Source: JAVVHH01 sp963848035
GTDB taxonomy: Bacteria; Pseudomonadota; Alphaproteobacteria; Acetobacterales; Acetobacteraceae
Assembly: GCA_963848035.1 (NCBI GenBank)
Contig: CAWKCD010000001.1
Span: 1,302,001-1,366,000 of the forward strand
Length of the DNA stretch: 64,000 bases
Direction of reading: 5' to 3'
The position numbers were made by a program, and so were the translations under genes. The first letter of the stretch is position 1, and each line of letters begins with the position of its first letter. Positions 34,807 to 43,845 of the stretch are shown here, in pieces. The notes under the pieces were generated by a model. That model was not told where the DNA came from and ran no database searches. It was given only the letters and a program-made list of their open reading frames with translations.

Positions 34807-36422
34807 GGCCCCGAATACCCCGCCCGGCCGCGCACCAGCGCCTCCGGGTGACGGTCCAAGAAGTCCGCCAGCAAGCGGATGGATCGCGCGGTATCGCCGA
34901 CCTGAACCATGGCTCGCGCCAATTCCCTTTGGATGTCGGAATCCTTTCCATAACTGCGGTCGAACGACGTAAGAACCCGGTCCGCGCGAACCGCCGCGTT
35001 CTCGAGCGACGCGGTGATTGCCGGCAAACGGGCGAATGCCGGACTCAGCCCGCTATTGGCATGGGCGGCAAGCTCGCCCACGCTGGCCATCGCGCTTGAA
35101 GCCGACCGCAGCGTGTTGTTGAGGTTGGCGCCGATCTGGTCGAGCGGCAGACGGTCCAGCTTGTTGGCGATATTGCTCGCCGAAGCCATGATGTTGTCGA
35201 GCCCGCCCGCCTCGCTCGGGATCACCCAATCGGCGCCATCCTGTGTCAGCTCCGCCGGCGGCGCATTGCGGTCGAAATCGAGCGCCAAGGTCATGCTGCC
35301 GGTGAGGAAACTCGCCGTCCGGAGCTGTGCGCGCATCCCCCTCGCGACCAGCCGGCGCGCGACCGAGATCGGATCGTCCGCCGACGTTGCGGTCGCACTG
35401 TCGATCCGCTCCGGCTGCACCTCGAAGCGGACGCGGACCCTCGCCGTCGCGGTGACGGTGTTCAGGTCGAGTTCGACCTTGGTAACCGTCCCGACCTGCA
35501 GGCCGAAGAACTCGACCGACGAGCCCTCCGACAGTCCGCGGGCCGATGATTCGAAGTAGGTGACGAATGCCTGCCGCGCCTTGTAGCCGGCCGCTTTGGC
35601 CTCGCTGTAGTTGCGGTAGAGGTAAAACTCCGTCCCCGCCGCGACCGGTTTGGCGTTCGGGTCTGCGGGCGCGTCATAGGCGATGCCGCCGTTCAGCACC
35701 GCCTGCAGGCTGGCGAGCTCCACCCGGACGCCGTCGCCGCCGAGTTGGACGGAAAGGCCGGACGCGTTCCAAAAATGCGACCCCTCGCGCACGAGCTTGT
35801 CGTAGGGCGACCGGACAAAGACATTCAGCATCACCGGGCCGAGGCCGTTGCCGATGTTGTAGTCGAGCACCTCGCCGACGTTGATGTCGCGATAGAAGAT
35901 CGGCGCGCCCGAGGAAAGCGAGCCGATGCGTTCGGCCTTGATGCGGTAGGTTGTGCCCGGCTCCCCGCTTCGTACGGCGGGGGGCGTCTCGAGCCCGGTG
36001 AACGCGTATTTCTTCTCGCCGCCGGGCTGGCCGGGATCCATCTCGATGTAGCTGCCCGAGACGATCGTCTCGATTCCGGCCAGGCTGCCCGAGCTGAGGC
36101 GCGGGCGAACGACCCAGAAGCGGGCATGATCGGTCAGGAACTGCTCGGCCTCGGTCCGCATCCGGACCGTCACCAGGACGGCGGTCGCATCGTTGTTCAG
36201 CTTGACGCTCTCGACCTGCCCCAACTCGACGGCCTTGTAACGCACCCGGGTCTGGCCGGCGGTGATGCCGTCGCCGCCACGCAGCGTGATGGTGATCTGC
36301 GGACCCTGCTGGCTCAGCGTGCGCCAGGCGAGGAAACCGGCGATGAGTGCGGCGACGAGCGGGATCAGCCACACCCACGAGATCTTGCTGCGCCGCACGG
36401 TGGCGGCCGGACGATCGCTCAC
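34803..36422 (-). CDS. pqiB: PqiB, MCE-domain intermembrane lipid transport protein
   Basis: The 539-residue protein has one N-terminal membrane anchor (ISWVWLIPLVAALIAGFLAW) and tandem MlaD/MCE domains, recognised from GDGITAGQTRVRYKAVELGQ and GTTYRIKAERIGSLSSGAPI. A third repeat begins near GSSVEFFGLQVGTVTKVELD. A helical C-terminal region follows. PqiB forms a periplasm-spanning tube for lipid movement between membranes. GTG 36422 lies within GTGA overlapping the pqiA stop, which fixes the start. Confidence 0.93.
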   Translation of the reverse strand: MSDRPAATVRRSKISWVWLIPLVAALIAGFLAWRTLSQQGPQITITLRGGDGITAGQTRVRYKAVELGQVESVKLNNDATAVLVTVRMRTEAEQFLTDHARFWVVRPRLSSGSLAGIETIVSGSYIEMDPGQPGGEKKYAFTGLETPPAVRSGEPGTTYRIKAERIGSLSSGAPIFYRDINVGEVLDYNIGNGLGPVMLNVFVRSPYDKLVREGSHFWNASGLSVQLGGDGVRVELASLQAVLNGGIAYDAPADPNAKPVAAGTEFYLYRNYSEAKAAGYKARQAFVTYFESSARGLSEGSSVEFFGLQVGTVTKVELDLNTVTATARVRVRFEVQPERIDSATATSADDPISVARRLVARGMRAQLRTASFLTGSMTLALDFDRNAPPAELTQDGADWVIPSEAGGLDNIMASASNIANKLDRLPLDQIGANLNNTLRSASSAMASVGELAAHANSGLSPAFARLPAITASLENAAVRADRVLTSFDRSYGKDSDIQRELARAMVQVGDTARSIRLLADFLDRHPEALVRGRAGYSGP

Positions 36423-37741
36423 GCGTGCACCTTGTCGAGCGGACCGGCACGATCGGCGTCGCGCCCATCCTGTCCGGCGGAGTCCCACATCGATCGCGGG
36501 TCGAAGCTGGCCGCGGCCAACATGGTGAGGATGACGACGCCGGCGAAGCAGATAGCGCCATTTTCAGGAATGACTGAGGCCAGGAAACCCATACGAACCA
36601 ATGCCGTGAGAATGGAAATCATGAAGACGTCGATCATCGACCAGCGGCCGATGACATCGACGATGCGATAGATGCGGGTGCGCTCGACCAGCGCGTGCGA
36701 AGACCGCCGGCGTGTCGTGACCAGCATGTAGATCAGCAGCAGCAGCTTGGCGATCGGCACGACCACGCTGGCCACGAAGACCAGGAGCGCCAGCGGCCAC
36801 ATTTGATACGCGATCAGCTCCTGCACGCCGCCCAGGATCGTGCTCGTGGTCGTCTGTCCCAACCGAACGATGGTCATCACCGGCAAGAGGTTCGCGGGAA
36901 TGTACAGGGCCGCGGCGGCGAACAGCAGCGCCCAGCTGCGTGCGATCCCATCCGGCTTGCGCTCGCGCAGATAGCTGCCGCAGCAGAAGCACGGCGCCCC
37001 GATATCGCCGGCGGTGACCAGCCCGCACGTATCGCAACCGATCATCGTCTTGCCGGTGGCTACGACGTGTTCCCTGCCGTCCTTTCGCTCGCGCAGGATC
37101 CGGGCGCGCGCGATCGCCTCCCAGAGCGCGTGTTCATCGAGCCATGCGTCGGCGGCAACGGTTATCATCATGATCGCGCCCATGGCATAGAGCGCCGGGC
37201 CGATCATCACCGTCGCGTACGATGTCAGCCGCGTGTAAGCGACGAACATGCCCAGGAGGAACACCTCCGTCATCGCCCACGGCCCGAGCCAGGAGCGGAC
37301 GCGCGCCATCGCGGCCAGCGTCGCCGACGGGATCTCCGTGCGCAGCCCGATCAGCACCCCAGCCGTCAGCGCCAGCTTCAGAACTGGCGCGAGCAACGTG
37401 AACATCAATACGACGACCGAGAGCTCCCACATGCCGAACTGCTCGAACGCGATCGGCAGGGCCGGCAGCGTCACCCCCTGCTGCCGCCCGAGCACGTTGA
37501 TCGCCATCAGCGGCGCATAGAGCAAGATGGTGAACAGGGCGATGCCGGCGAGCATCAACGCCTCCGTCACCGCGAAGCTGTAGCGGTTGCGGCGGCGCAG
37601 CACCTTGCCGCAGCGGATGCACTCGGCTGCGAAGCCCGGCCGCAACATCGGCAAATGCTGGAACAAGCCGCAATCGGGGCACTCGCGCAAAGCCGCCCAG
37701 GCTTCGGCCGGCCCGGGCGATGGATCGACAACTTCGGACAT
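36419..37741 (-). CDS. pqiA: PqiA, inner-membrane partner of PqiB
   Basis: The 440-residue protein contains two PqiA units. Each begins with a four-cysteine zinc ribbon (CPDCGLFQHLP with CIRCGKVL, then CDTCGLVTAGD with CFCCGSYL), followed by four hydrophobic segments such as VVVLMFTLLAPVLKLALTAGVL. PqiA works with PqiB and PqiC in lipid trafficking and membrane stress. ATG 37741 is preferred over a TTG one codon earlier. It heads the pqiABC operon, divergent from tRNA-Thr. Confidence 0.94.
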   Translation of the reverse strand: MSEVVDPSPGPAEAWAALRECPDCGLFQHLPMLRPGFAAECIRCGKVLRRRNRYSFAVTEALMLAGIALFTILLYAPLMAINVLGRQQGVTLPALPIAFEQFGMWELSVVVLMFTLLAPVLKLALTAGVLIGLRTEIPSATLAAMARVRSWLGPWAMTEVFLLGMFVAYTRLTSYATVMIGPALYAMGAIMMITVAADAWLDEHALWEAIARARILRERKDGREHVVATGKTMIGCDTCGLVTAGDIGAPCFCCGSYLRERKPDGIARSWALLFAAAALYIPANLLPVMTIVRLGQTTTSTILGGVQELIAYQMWPLALLVFVASVVVPIAKLLLLIYMLVTTRRRSSHALVERTRIYRIVDVIGRWSMIDVFMISILTALVRMGFLASVIPENGAICFAGVVILTMLAAASFDPRSMWDSAGQDGRDADRAGPLDKVHA

Positions 37742-37817
37742 CAAGCCTTGAACGTTCCTTCCAAGCGCCCGTTCCGCAGTTGCGGCAGGCGCGCCTGACC
37801 GGTATACGCGGTCCGGC

Positions 37818-37892
<75 letters not shown>

Positions 37893-37991
37893 TTATCCTC
37901 CCCGCAGAGTGGCGCACGGGACCAAGACGCGTCCAGTGTGCGCGCCCATCGGCCCGATAGACCTGTACCGGTCGGTGTTCTACGAAGCCGC

Positions 37992-38966
37992 ATGCTCACT
38001 GCCCTCATCACCGGAATCACAGGCCAGGACGGCGCATACCTCGCGCAGCATCTGCTCGGCAAAGGCTATCGCGTCGTCGGGCTGCTGCGGCGGTCGGCGT
38101 CGTCGGACGTGATTGGCGAACGGTTGCGCTGGCTCGGTGTGCTGAACGATGTCGAGCTACACGATGGCAACCTGACCGATCTTTCGAGCCTGATCCGCGT
38201 GGTCGAGCAGCAGCAGCCGGACGAGATCTACAATCTCGCCGCGCAGAGCTTCGTCGCCGCGTCATGGCAGCAACCGCTGCTGACCGGCACCGTCACCGCC
38301 CTGGGCGCCGGCAACATGCTCGAGGCGGTCCGCATCGTCCGTCCTAAAGCGCGGTTCTATCAAGCGTCCTCCTCCGAGATGTTCGGGCTCATCCAGGAGC
38401 CGGTCCAATCCGAGCGGACCCCGTTCTATCCGCGCAGCCCCTACGCCGTCGCCAAGCTGTATGCGCACTGGATGACGGTTAACTACCGGGAGAGCTTCGG
38501 CCTGCACGCGAGCTCGGGGATCCTGTTCAACCACGAGAGCCCACTGCGCGGGATCGAGTTCGTCACCCGCAAGATCACCGACGGGGTGGCGCGCATCAAG
38601 CTGGGCATGGCCCGCGAATTGGGCCTCGGCAACCTCGACGCCCGGCGCGACTGGGGCCATGCACGGGACTACATCCGGGCGATGCACTTGATGCTGCAGC
38701 AGGAACAGGCGTCGGACTACGTGGTGGCGACGGGTCGGACCACGAGCATCCGGGAGTTCTGCCGTCTGGCCTTCGGCCATGTCGGACTCGACTACGAGGA
38801 GCACGTGAAGGTCGATCCGCGTTATCTCCGCCCGGCAGAGGTCGAAGTCCTGAACGGCGATGCCACCAGGGCGCGTGAGCAGCTGGGTTGGACGCCGGAA
38901 ATCTCGCTCGAGGACTTGGTCGCGGAGATGGTCGAGGCCGATCTGGCCCGGCATCGTTCCCGCTGA
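37992..38966 (+). CDS. gmd: GDP-mannose 4,6-dehydratase
   Basis: Gmd converts GDP-mannose to GDP-4-keto-6-deoxymannose, the branch point for GDP-fucose, GDP-rhamnose and perosamine. The 324-residue extended SDR protein has TALITGITGQDGAYLAQHLL, EIYNLAAQSFV, the Ser/Glu pair in QASSSEMFG, YxxxK in SPYAVAKLYAHW and FNHESPLRG-E-FVTRKI, which are all Gmd signatures. It is convergent with fcl, 31 bases between stops. With ManC at 4.4 kb it gives a route from mannose-1-phosphate. Confidence 0.95.
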   Translation: MLTALITGITGQDGAYLAQHLLGKGYRVVGLLRRSASSDVIGERLRWLGVLNDVELHDGNLTDLSSLIRVVEQQQPDEIYNLAAQSFVAASWQQPLLTGTVTALGAGNMLEAVRIVRPKARFYQASSSEMFGLIQEPVQSERTPFYPRSPYAVAKLYAHWMTVNYRESFGLHASSGILFNHESPLRGIEFVTRKITDGVARIKLGMARELGLGNLDARRDWGHARDYIRAMHLMLQQEQASDYVVATGRTTSIREFCRLAFGHVGLDYEEHVKVDPRYLRPAEVEVLNGDATRAREQLGWTPEISLEDLVAEMVEADLARHRSR

Positions 38967-38997
38967 AATCGAGATAGAGCTCTCGTAGCGCGCTTGC

Positions 38998-39912
38998 TCA
39001 CCGCCGTGCCGCGCCAGCGTTCTCCCGATACCAGGCGAAAGTCTCCGACAGCGCGTCGCGCAGCGTCCAAGCCGGTTTGAAACCGACCGCCTCGAGCCGG
39101 CTGACGTCATAGGCGCGCAGGCGCTGCCCGTCGGGTTTGGTCGCATCCCACTCGATATCGCCGCGAAAGCCGCTGATCTCGGCGATCAGGCCGACCGTGT
39201 CGCGGATGGAAATTGCGGTGCCGGTCGCCAGGTTGATCGCGCCGGTGACGCGCTCGCCGATCAGCGACAGCGCGCGCGCCGCATCCTTCACGTAGAGAAA
39301 ATCGCGGCGCGGAACCCCCGTGCCCCAGACCGTCAGACGTTCCGGCGCCCGGTGGAATTTCGAGATCAGCGACGGGATGACGTGGCCGTGGCGCTCGTCG
39401 AAGCGGTCGTGCGGACCGAACAGATTGGTGCTGACGGCATAGGCGAACTCCAGGCCCCATTGGTCCCGATACGCCTCGAGCTGCGCCAGCATCGCGCGCT
39501 TGGCATGGGCGTAGCCGATCTCCGCCGGGTGGGGCGGGCCGATCCAGATATCATCCTCGCGCATCGGCAATGGCACCGCATCGCCATAGATGGCGGCCGA
39601 GCCCATCGCCACGATCTTGCGGGCGCCGGCGAGGCGGGCAGCCTCGATCGTGTTGGTGTTGATGCGGATGTTCTCGAGATAAGCCTCACCATGGACCCCG
39701 TGATTGCCCATGATCCCGCGCACCCGGGAGGCGAGATGGAACACGAGTTCCGGGCGGTGCCGCTGAAAGGCCGCGACCGCCGCATCCGCGTCGGTCAGAT
39801 CGGCATCCCGGCTCGAAAGGCCGACCACGTCTGCACCGCCTGCGCGCAGTTCGTCGACCAACGCTATGCCCATCAGGCCTGAGGCGCCGGTGACGACGAT
39901 ACGGCCGCTCAT
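38998..39912 (-). CDS. fcl: GDP-L-fucose synthase-like epimerase/reductase
   Basis: The 304-residue SDR protein resembles WcaG/Fcl, which epimerises and reduces GDP-4-keto-6-deoxymannose to GDP-L-fucose. It has IVVTGASGLMGIAL, FHLASRVRGIMGNHG, YxxxK in YAHAKRAML, NLFGPHDRFDERHGHVIPSL and VWGTGVPRRDFLYVKDAARA, the last three closely following the Fcl consensus. The catalytic Cys seen in E. coli Fcl (GSSCIYP) is replaced here by GSAAIYG, so the epimerase step may differ or be weaker. The stop-start overlap with the downstream-starting glycosyltransferase (ATGA at 39909-39912) ties them together. Confidence 0.85.
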   Translation of the reverse strand: MSGRIVVTGASGLMGIALVDELRAGGADVVGLSSRDADLTDADAAVAAFQRHRPELVFHLASRVRGIMGNHGVHGEAYLENIRINTNTIEAARLAGARKIVAMGSAAIYGDAVPLPMREDDIWIGPPHPAEIGYAHAKRAMLAQLEAYRDQWGLEFAYAVSTNLFGPHDRFDERHGHVIPSLISKFHRAPERLTVWGTGVPRRDFLYVKDAARALSLIGERVTGAINLATGTAISIRDTVGLIAEISGFRGDIEWDATKPDGQRLRAYDVSRLEAVGFKPAWTLRDALSETFAWYRENAGAARR

Positions 39913-42188
39913 GCCTCGCAGAAGATCATCTCCAGCCCCGGGTTAATGTAAGAAACGGCAGTCGAGACGTTGCTGACGACGTGCAGCAGGGATTGGCAGC
40001 GCGCCATCGTATAGGCGTCGCGGACGACTTCCCATGCCATGCGCCAGCTCCAGCCTGCGCGGTCGGCGGCAACGAGGTGCTGCAATTGGTGCCCCTCGCG
40101 GTTCTGCTCGACGGGGCTGAGCGCGTTGAACGCGGCGTCCTCGTCCGCGCGGGTGCGGCGTGCGTCGGGATAGAATACAGCGCGCGCGCCAAACGCCGCA
40201 GCGAAACGGTCGAGCACGGCTTGCTGGTCAGTGGCCACGAACACCACCCAGTCGCTGCCGGCCGGATCGATGCCCTGGCGCCGGAGCTCCGCCTGAACGC
40301 GCGTGATGTAAGCGTCGGTATGGGCGATGCGCTGGTTCGGCTGCTCGACCGTATGGCTCGGGTGCCTGACATGGGCTGCGATGCGGACCGGCACGTCCAG
40401 AACGCGCGCGGCGAAGGCATCGATCTCGGCCTGAAGTTCGGCGCGTAGACGGACATGGCGGGCGAACACGCGGTGGTATTGCCGCCGAACCGCTTCGAAG
40501 TCCGGGCTGCGGTACAGGGTGTATGCCCGGGTATAGGTGAGATGCGGCTCCCGCGCTTCGTTGTGGCGGTCGAGCGGCGCCTCGGCATGCCGCCAGAGGA
40601 AATCGGCGGATTGCATCTCCGCTTCATTGGCGCCGAGGACCGGCTGGAACAGCTTGAGCCACAGATTACCGTCGCCGGGCTGCCCGTAGCAGAAGCTGCG
40701 AGCGTTGCCGATGATGTCGCCCTGATCCATGCGCGCGATCAGGCGGTCGACGTCCCAATCCGGCAGGACACCGTGGCAGCGATCTTCGCGCTCCTGCCAG
40801 ACCAGATGGCTGATGTAGGCATTGAAGATCGAGAAGAAGCCGGCATCGTAGGCGGGGCAGACCAGCCGTCTCGTGCCGCCGATCGCGTCGCCACGCCGGC
40901 CGAGGCGCGCCTCGACGATGCCGGCGTTCGGGTCCGGCGTCGCCCGGTAATAGGCGATGGCGGGGTCAATCAGGGCGCCGAAGCGGCCGGCGAGGCTGGC
41001 GAAGCTCCACCGCTGCGCCGCGGCGAGGCGGCGAGTAGTCGCGGTTGCTGCCGCGGGGTGGTTCCGTGCGGCCTCGAGCGCGCCGGCGATCGTTTCGGCG
41101 TCAGCAGCGTCTGCCAACAGGAAGACGCCGGGGATGCCCGCCAGTTCCGGGTCTGCGGTGATCGCCATTTGGCCTGCAGCGAGGCTCCGGCGCGCGGCGA
41201 GGCTAACGGGCGCGAAGCTGACGACGAGGTCGGCGCCGTCGGTAGGTTCGCCGTCGGCGAGCAGGCTCAGCTCCGTCGAACTTTTACCCGCGAAGCGCAA
41301 CGCCGCCGCTAGCCGCCCGGCTTCCTGGCCCGTGGAGTCGACGATTGCGACGGAAAACTCCGACCGAGAGCCGGGCAGTCCACTTGTGAGCGCCCCGTCC
41401 AGATCCAGCGGGATCGGCAGGATCGTGATCGGCTTCGTCACGCCAGCCCGGCGGGCAGCCTTCGATAGCGCCGCACCCGGCGTGAGGATCAGGTCGGCGC
41501 GCTCGTTCAGTCGCTCGATGACCAGCTCCGTCCCGGGCGCCTCGGTCATCCATATAAAGGTCATGGCGCACGACGGAAGCAGCGACCAAACCCGGTCGTC
41601 GGCAACGTCGTCACAGAAGAATGCAGCAACCGGTGAAGCGTCCGCCGCTGGAAGAACCCGGCCATTGGGCAGCCTGATCGGGTCACCCGCCGGTTCGGCC
41701 GGCCGAAATCCCACCGGAAAGCTGCGAGCCAGCAGCTCGGCGGTAGCGTAGGCAACGGCGCCGCGGTCCGTGTCGAAGACCGTGCTGCCGATCACGCAGA
41801 TCCGGGCGCCGAGGCCGCCGATTTCAATCACCGGTCGCGGCCCAGCAGCCTGATCAGCACGAATCGGACCGGCGCGGTGAGCCGCCAGGCCGTGCTGCCG
41901 ATGAACTCGCGCCAGTGCCGCCTCCGCCTCGCGCTGCGCCATGCCGGCCGAATCACGCGCGGCGATCGCGGCGTCGCGCTGCTCGAACGCGCGGTCGCGT
42001 TCGGCATAGGCGGCCCCGACCGAGGCCGCCGCCTCCGTCCGCACTTGCGCCTCCACCGTCGCTAGCCGGTCAGAAAGCGCCTGCCGTTCGATCGCGAGCT
42101 GGGCCAACGTACGACGGGTTTCGAACAGTTCCTGCGCAAGCGCATCTCGTTCCGATACAACGCTGTCAGGTACGGTGGTAACGGCCAT
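39909..42188 (-). CDS. Large putative fucosyltransferase: coiled coil, GT-like middle, NodZ/FUT8-like C-terminal domain
   Basis: The 759-residue protein starts with a heptad-rich coiled coil (about 10-95). A middle part (about 115-420) resembles a GT-B glycosyltransferase half, with IWMTEAPGTELVIERL, RADLILTPGAALSKAARRAG and TKPITILPIPLDLDG. The C-terminal 330 residues resemble the NodZ/FUT8/POFUT superfamily. They include IAAHVRHPSHTVEQPNQRIA near residue 606, WVVFVATDQQAVLDRFAAAF, and a late LHVVSNVSTAVSYINPG matching the donor-binding region. The second Arg of the classical HVRR motif is His here. The stop overlaps the fcl ATG, so it is co-translated with a GDP-fucose-forming enzyme, which supports GDP-fucose as donor. 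The acceptor is unknown. A two-glycosyltransferase fusion is possible. Confidence 0.62.
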   Translation of the reverse strand: MAVTTVPDSVVSERDALAQELFETRRTLAQLAIERQALSDRLATVEAQVRTEAAASVGAAYAERDRAFEQRDAAIAARDSAGMAQREAEAALARVHRQHGLAAHRAGPIRADQAAGPRPVIEIGGLGARICVIGSTVFDTDRGAVAYATAELLARSFPVGFRPAEPAGDPIRLPNGRVLPAADASPVAAFFCDDVADDRVWSLLPSCAMTFIWMTEAPGTELVIERLNERADLILTPGAALSKAARRAGVTKPITILPIPLDLDGALTSGLPGSRSEFSVAIVDSTGQEAGRLAAALRFAGKSSTELSLLADGEPTDGADLVVSFAPVSLAARRSLAAGQMAITADPELAGIPGVFLLADAADAETIAGALEAARNHPAAATATTRRLAAAQRWSFASLAGRFGALIDPAIAYYRATPDPNAGIVEARLGRRGDAIGGTRRLVCPAYDAGFFSIFNAYISHLVWQEREDRCHGVLPDWDVDRLIARMDQGDIIGNARSFCYGQPGDGNLWLKLFQPVLGANEAEMQSADFLWRHAEAPLDRHNEAREPHLTYTRAYTLYRSPDFEAVRRQYHRVFARHVRLRAELQAEIDAFAARVLDVPVRIAAHVRHPSHTVEQPNQRIAHTDAYITRVQAELRRQGIDPAGSDWVVFVATDQQAVLDRFAAAFGARAVFYPDARRTRADEDAAFNALSPVEQNREGHQLQHLVAADRAGWSWRMAWEVVRDAYTMARCQSLLHVVSNVSTAVSYINPGLEMIFCEA

Positions 42189-42290
42189 TCAGGACCGTAT
42201 GCCACACAAGCCTGCTCCTGCCACCGGGGCGGCGGCTGCAACGAAAGCTGCAGTCACTCGTTGAAGCCCAAGGCAGAGGATAACGCATCG

Positions 42291-42626
42291 ATGGACAAGA
42301 CAATCGCAGGTTTACTCGGCGCAGTCGGCGCCCTGGTTGTGACGGCACCGGGTCAAGCAGCGCCGGTTGCGCCGCCGACCGAAACCGTGCTGCAAGCTCA
42401 GAGCTACGCCGAGTTGCTGCGCCCCGTCCCGAACGCGTTGGCGACGCTGCGCGCCATGGACGAGGCAGCTCCCGAGGGATCGGTCGAACTCGCGCAACTC
42501 GGACCGGTCGTTCGCGAGTTGGTGCAGGGTCGGGATCACCACCACCATCACCATCATCGCTACTACCGCCGCCGGTATCACCACCATCACCACCACCATC
42601 ATCACCACGGCTCACCGTTCCGTTAA
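42291..42626 (+). CDS. Small exported histidine-rich protein, copy 1
   Basis: The 111-residue protein begins with a signal peptide (MDKTIAGLLGAVGALVVTA, cleavage near PGQAA). A short conserved segment follows: LQAQSYAELLRPVPNALATL. It ends in a tail with two runs of seven and ten histidines separated by RYYRRRY. The tail suggests binding of zinc, nickel, copper or heme in the periplasm. A paralogue with the same layout follows 91 bases later. No metal transporter gene is adjacent, so the role is open. Confidence 0.82.
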   Translation: MDKTIAGLLGAVGALVVTAPGQAAPVAPPTETVLQAQSYAELLRPVPNALATLRAMDEAAPEGSVELAQLGPVVRELVQGRDHHHHHHHRYYRRRYHHHHHHHHHHGSPFR

Positions 42627-42717
42627 CGGCAGGACACTAATCCGCGCCGTTCCCGCCACAATGCGGGCGCAGTGTGGGCGATAATTGGAACGATCGCTGA
42701 CGAAGGGGCGTGTGATC

Positions 42718-43044
42718 ATGGACAAGACAATGGTCGGTTTGCTGGGCGCGGTCGGCGCGCTTGTGGCAGGAGTGCCGGCCCAGGCGGCCGTCTCCGCGCC
42801 GCAGGCCGTGCTGGAGGCAGCCAGTTATGCCGACTTGCTGCGGCCGATACCGAACGCAGCGGCGACGTTAAAGGCGCTCGATGCGCCGGAAGCACGGATC
42901 GAAGAGGCGCAATACTACCCCTACTACTATCCGCCGCCGCCGCCGCGCTATTACCACCATCACCACCATCATCATCACCGTTACTATCAGCGGTATTATC
43001 ACCACCATCACCACCACCATCACGACTACTACCGCCGGTGGTAG
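42718..43044 (+). CDS. Small exported histidine-rich protein, copy 2
   Basis: The 108-residue paralogue of the preceding gene starts MDKTMVGLLGAVGALVAGVPAQAA. It keeps LEAASYADLLRPIPNAAATLKALD, then has a Tyr/Pro patch (YYPYYYPPPPPRYY) and two eight-histidine runs separated by RYYQRYY. Signal peptide, motif and tail order match copy 1, so this is a tandem duplication. The Tyr/His tail may bind metal or polysaccharide. Its function is not known. Confidence 0.82.
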   Translation: MDKTMVGLLGAVGALVAGVPAQAAVSAPQAVLEAASYADLLRPIPNAAATLKALDAPEARIEEAQYYPYYYPPPPPRYYHHHHHHHHRYYQRYYHHHHHHHHDYYRRW

Positions 43045-43054
43045 TCGTCCGGGA

Positions 43055-43772
43055 TCACCGATCCTTGGCGCTCTTCGCGGCGCCATATAGCCGCCGGTAG
43101 GTCCCATCGAATACAGTGTCGGTCGACGACGTCCATTGCGTGTCGGCCGACAAGGTCTCCCGGCTGGCGTGAATGCGCCGGGCCATCAATTCGCGCTCCG
43201 CCGCCTCCTCCTCCTCCATCGCGACGAGTTCCAGCTTATCGTCGGGCTCCACGATCGAGATCGCCAGCATCGGCTCGCCGGGGCGGAACACATGTGTCTG
43301 ACCCGGCGCCGGCGTCTTGAACACCACGAAATTGATCATCGGCCACCACTGCCGGATGATGGCAGGCACTGCGATCGGCACCTCCCCGCTCGTGTCGGTG
43401 AAGAATTGCGGATGCGCCTCGACCTTCAGCGCCAGCCCAGGCTCCACCTTCAAGTCGAGCAGCAGTTGATAGGTGTAGTAATGACGACCAAAGCTGCGGA
43501 ACGGGGGCCGCCGCTTGTCGGTACTCGTCATCTGAGAACGGCCCCTCAAACCACGGCATCCCGTTTCGCGCCGTAACGCGGACTTCGACGTCGTGCGGAA
43601 ACGGCAGTTCGAGGCCGAATCGGGCCGCTTCGGTGAAGGGAATGCAGTGCCAGGGCTGCTCATGCGCGCCGTCCTGCCGCGGATCAGAGCCGCCACCCCA
43701 GCCAGGCACGTCCATCCGGGTCCGCCGGGGCTGCAGCGCAGGGTTGATGGATCGGAATTTTATTAATGGCAT
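43055..43772 (-). pseudogene. DUF6065-like protein gene with internal frameshift
   Basis: The start at 43772 gives MPLIKFRSINPALQPRRTRM, then QPWHCIPFTEAARFGLELPF and MPWFEGPFSDDEYRQA. After that the recognisable sequence moves to another frame as RPPFRSFGRHYYTYQLLLDL, WPMINFVVFKTPAPGQTHVF and PGEPMLAISIVEP, ending at 43055. The order W-C-P then FG-x-Y-Y then NW/NF-x-F-K-T-P then F-x-GEP-x-x-x-I matches DUF6065, an uncharacterised family. One extra base in the run of five G at 43503-43507 (plus strand) joins the two parts. A real mutation or a sequencing error could explain it. Confidence 0.72.
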
Positions 43773-43845
43773 CGTTGGTCCTCGGGGTTCGGCGCTCGAG
43801 CATAGCGGATTGACGAGGAAGCCGGTTCTGTCGAGAAGCGCGGCC

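Noticed and set aside
42530..43025. CAC/CAT repeats as a CRISPR or microsatellite array
   Set aside because: The repeats are in frame and encode histidine runs inside two exported proteins, with no spacer structure.
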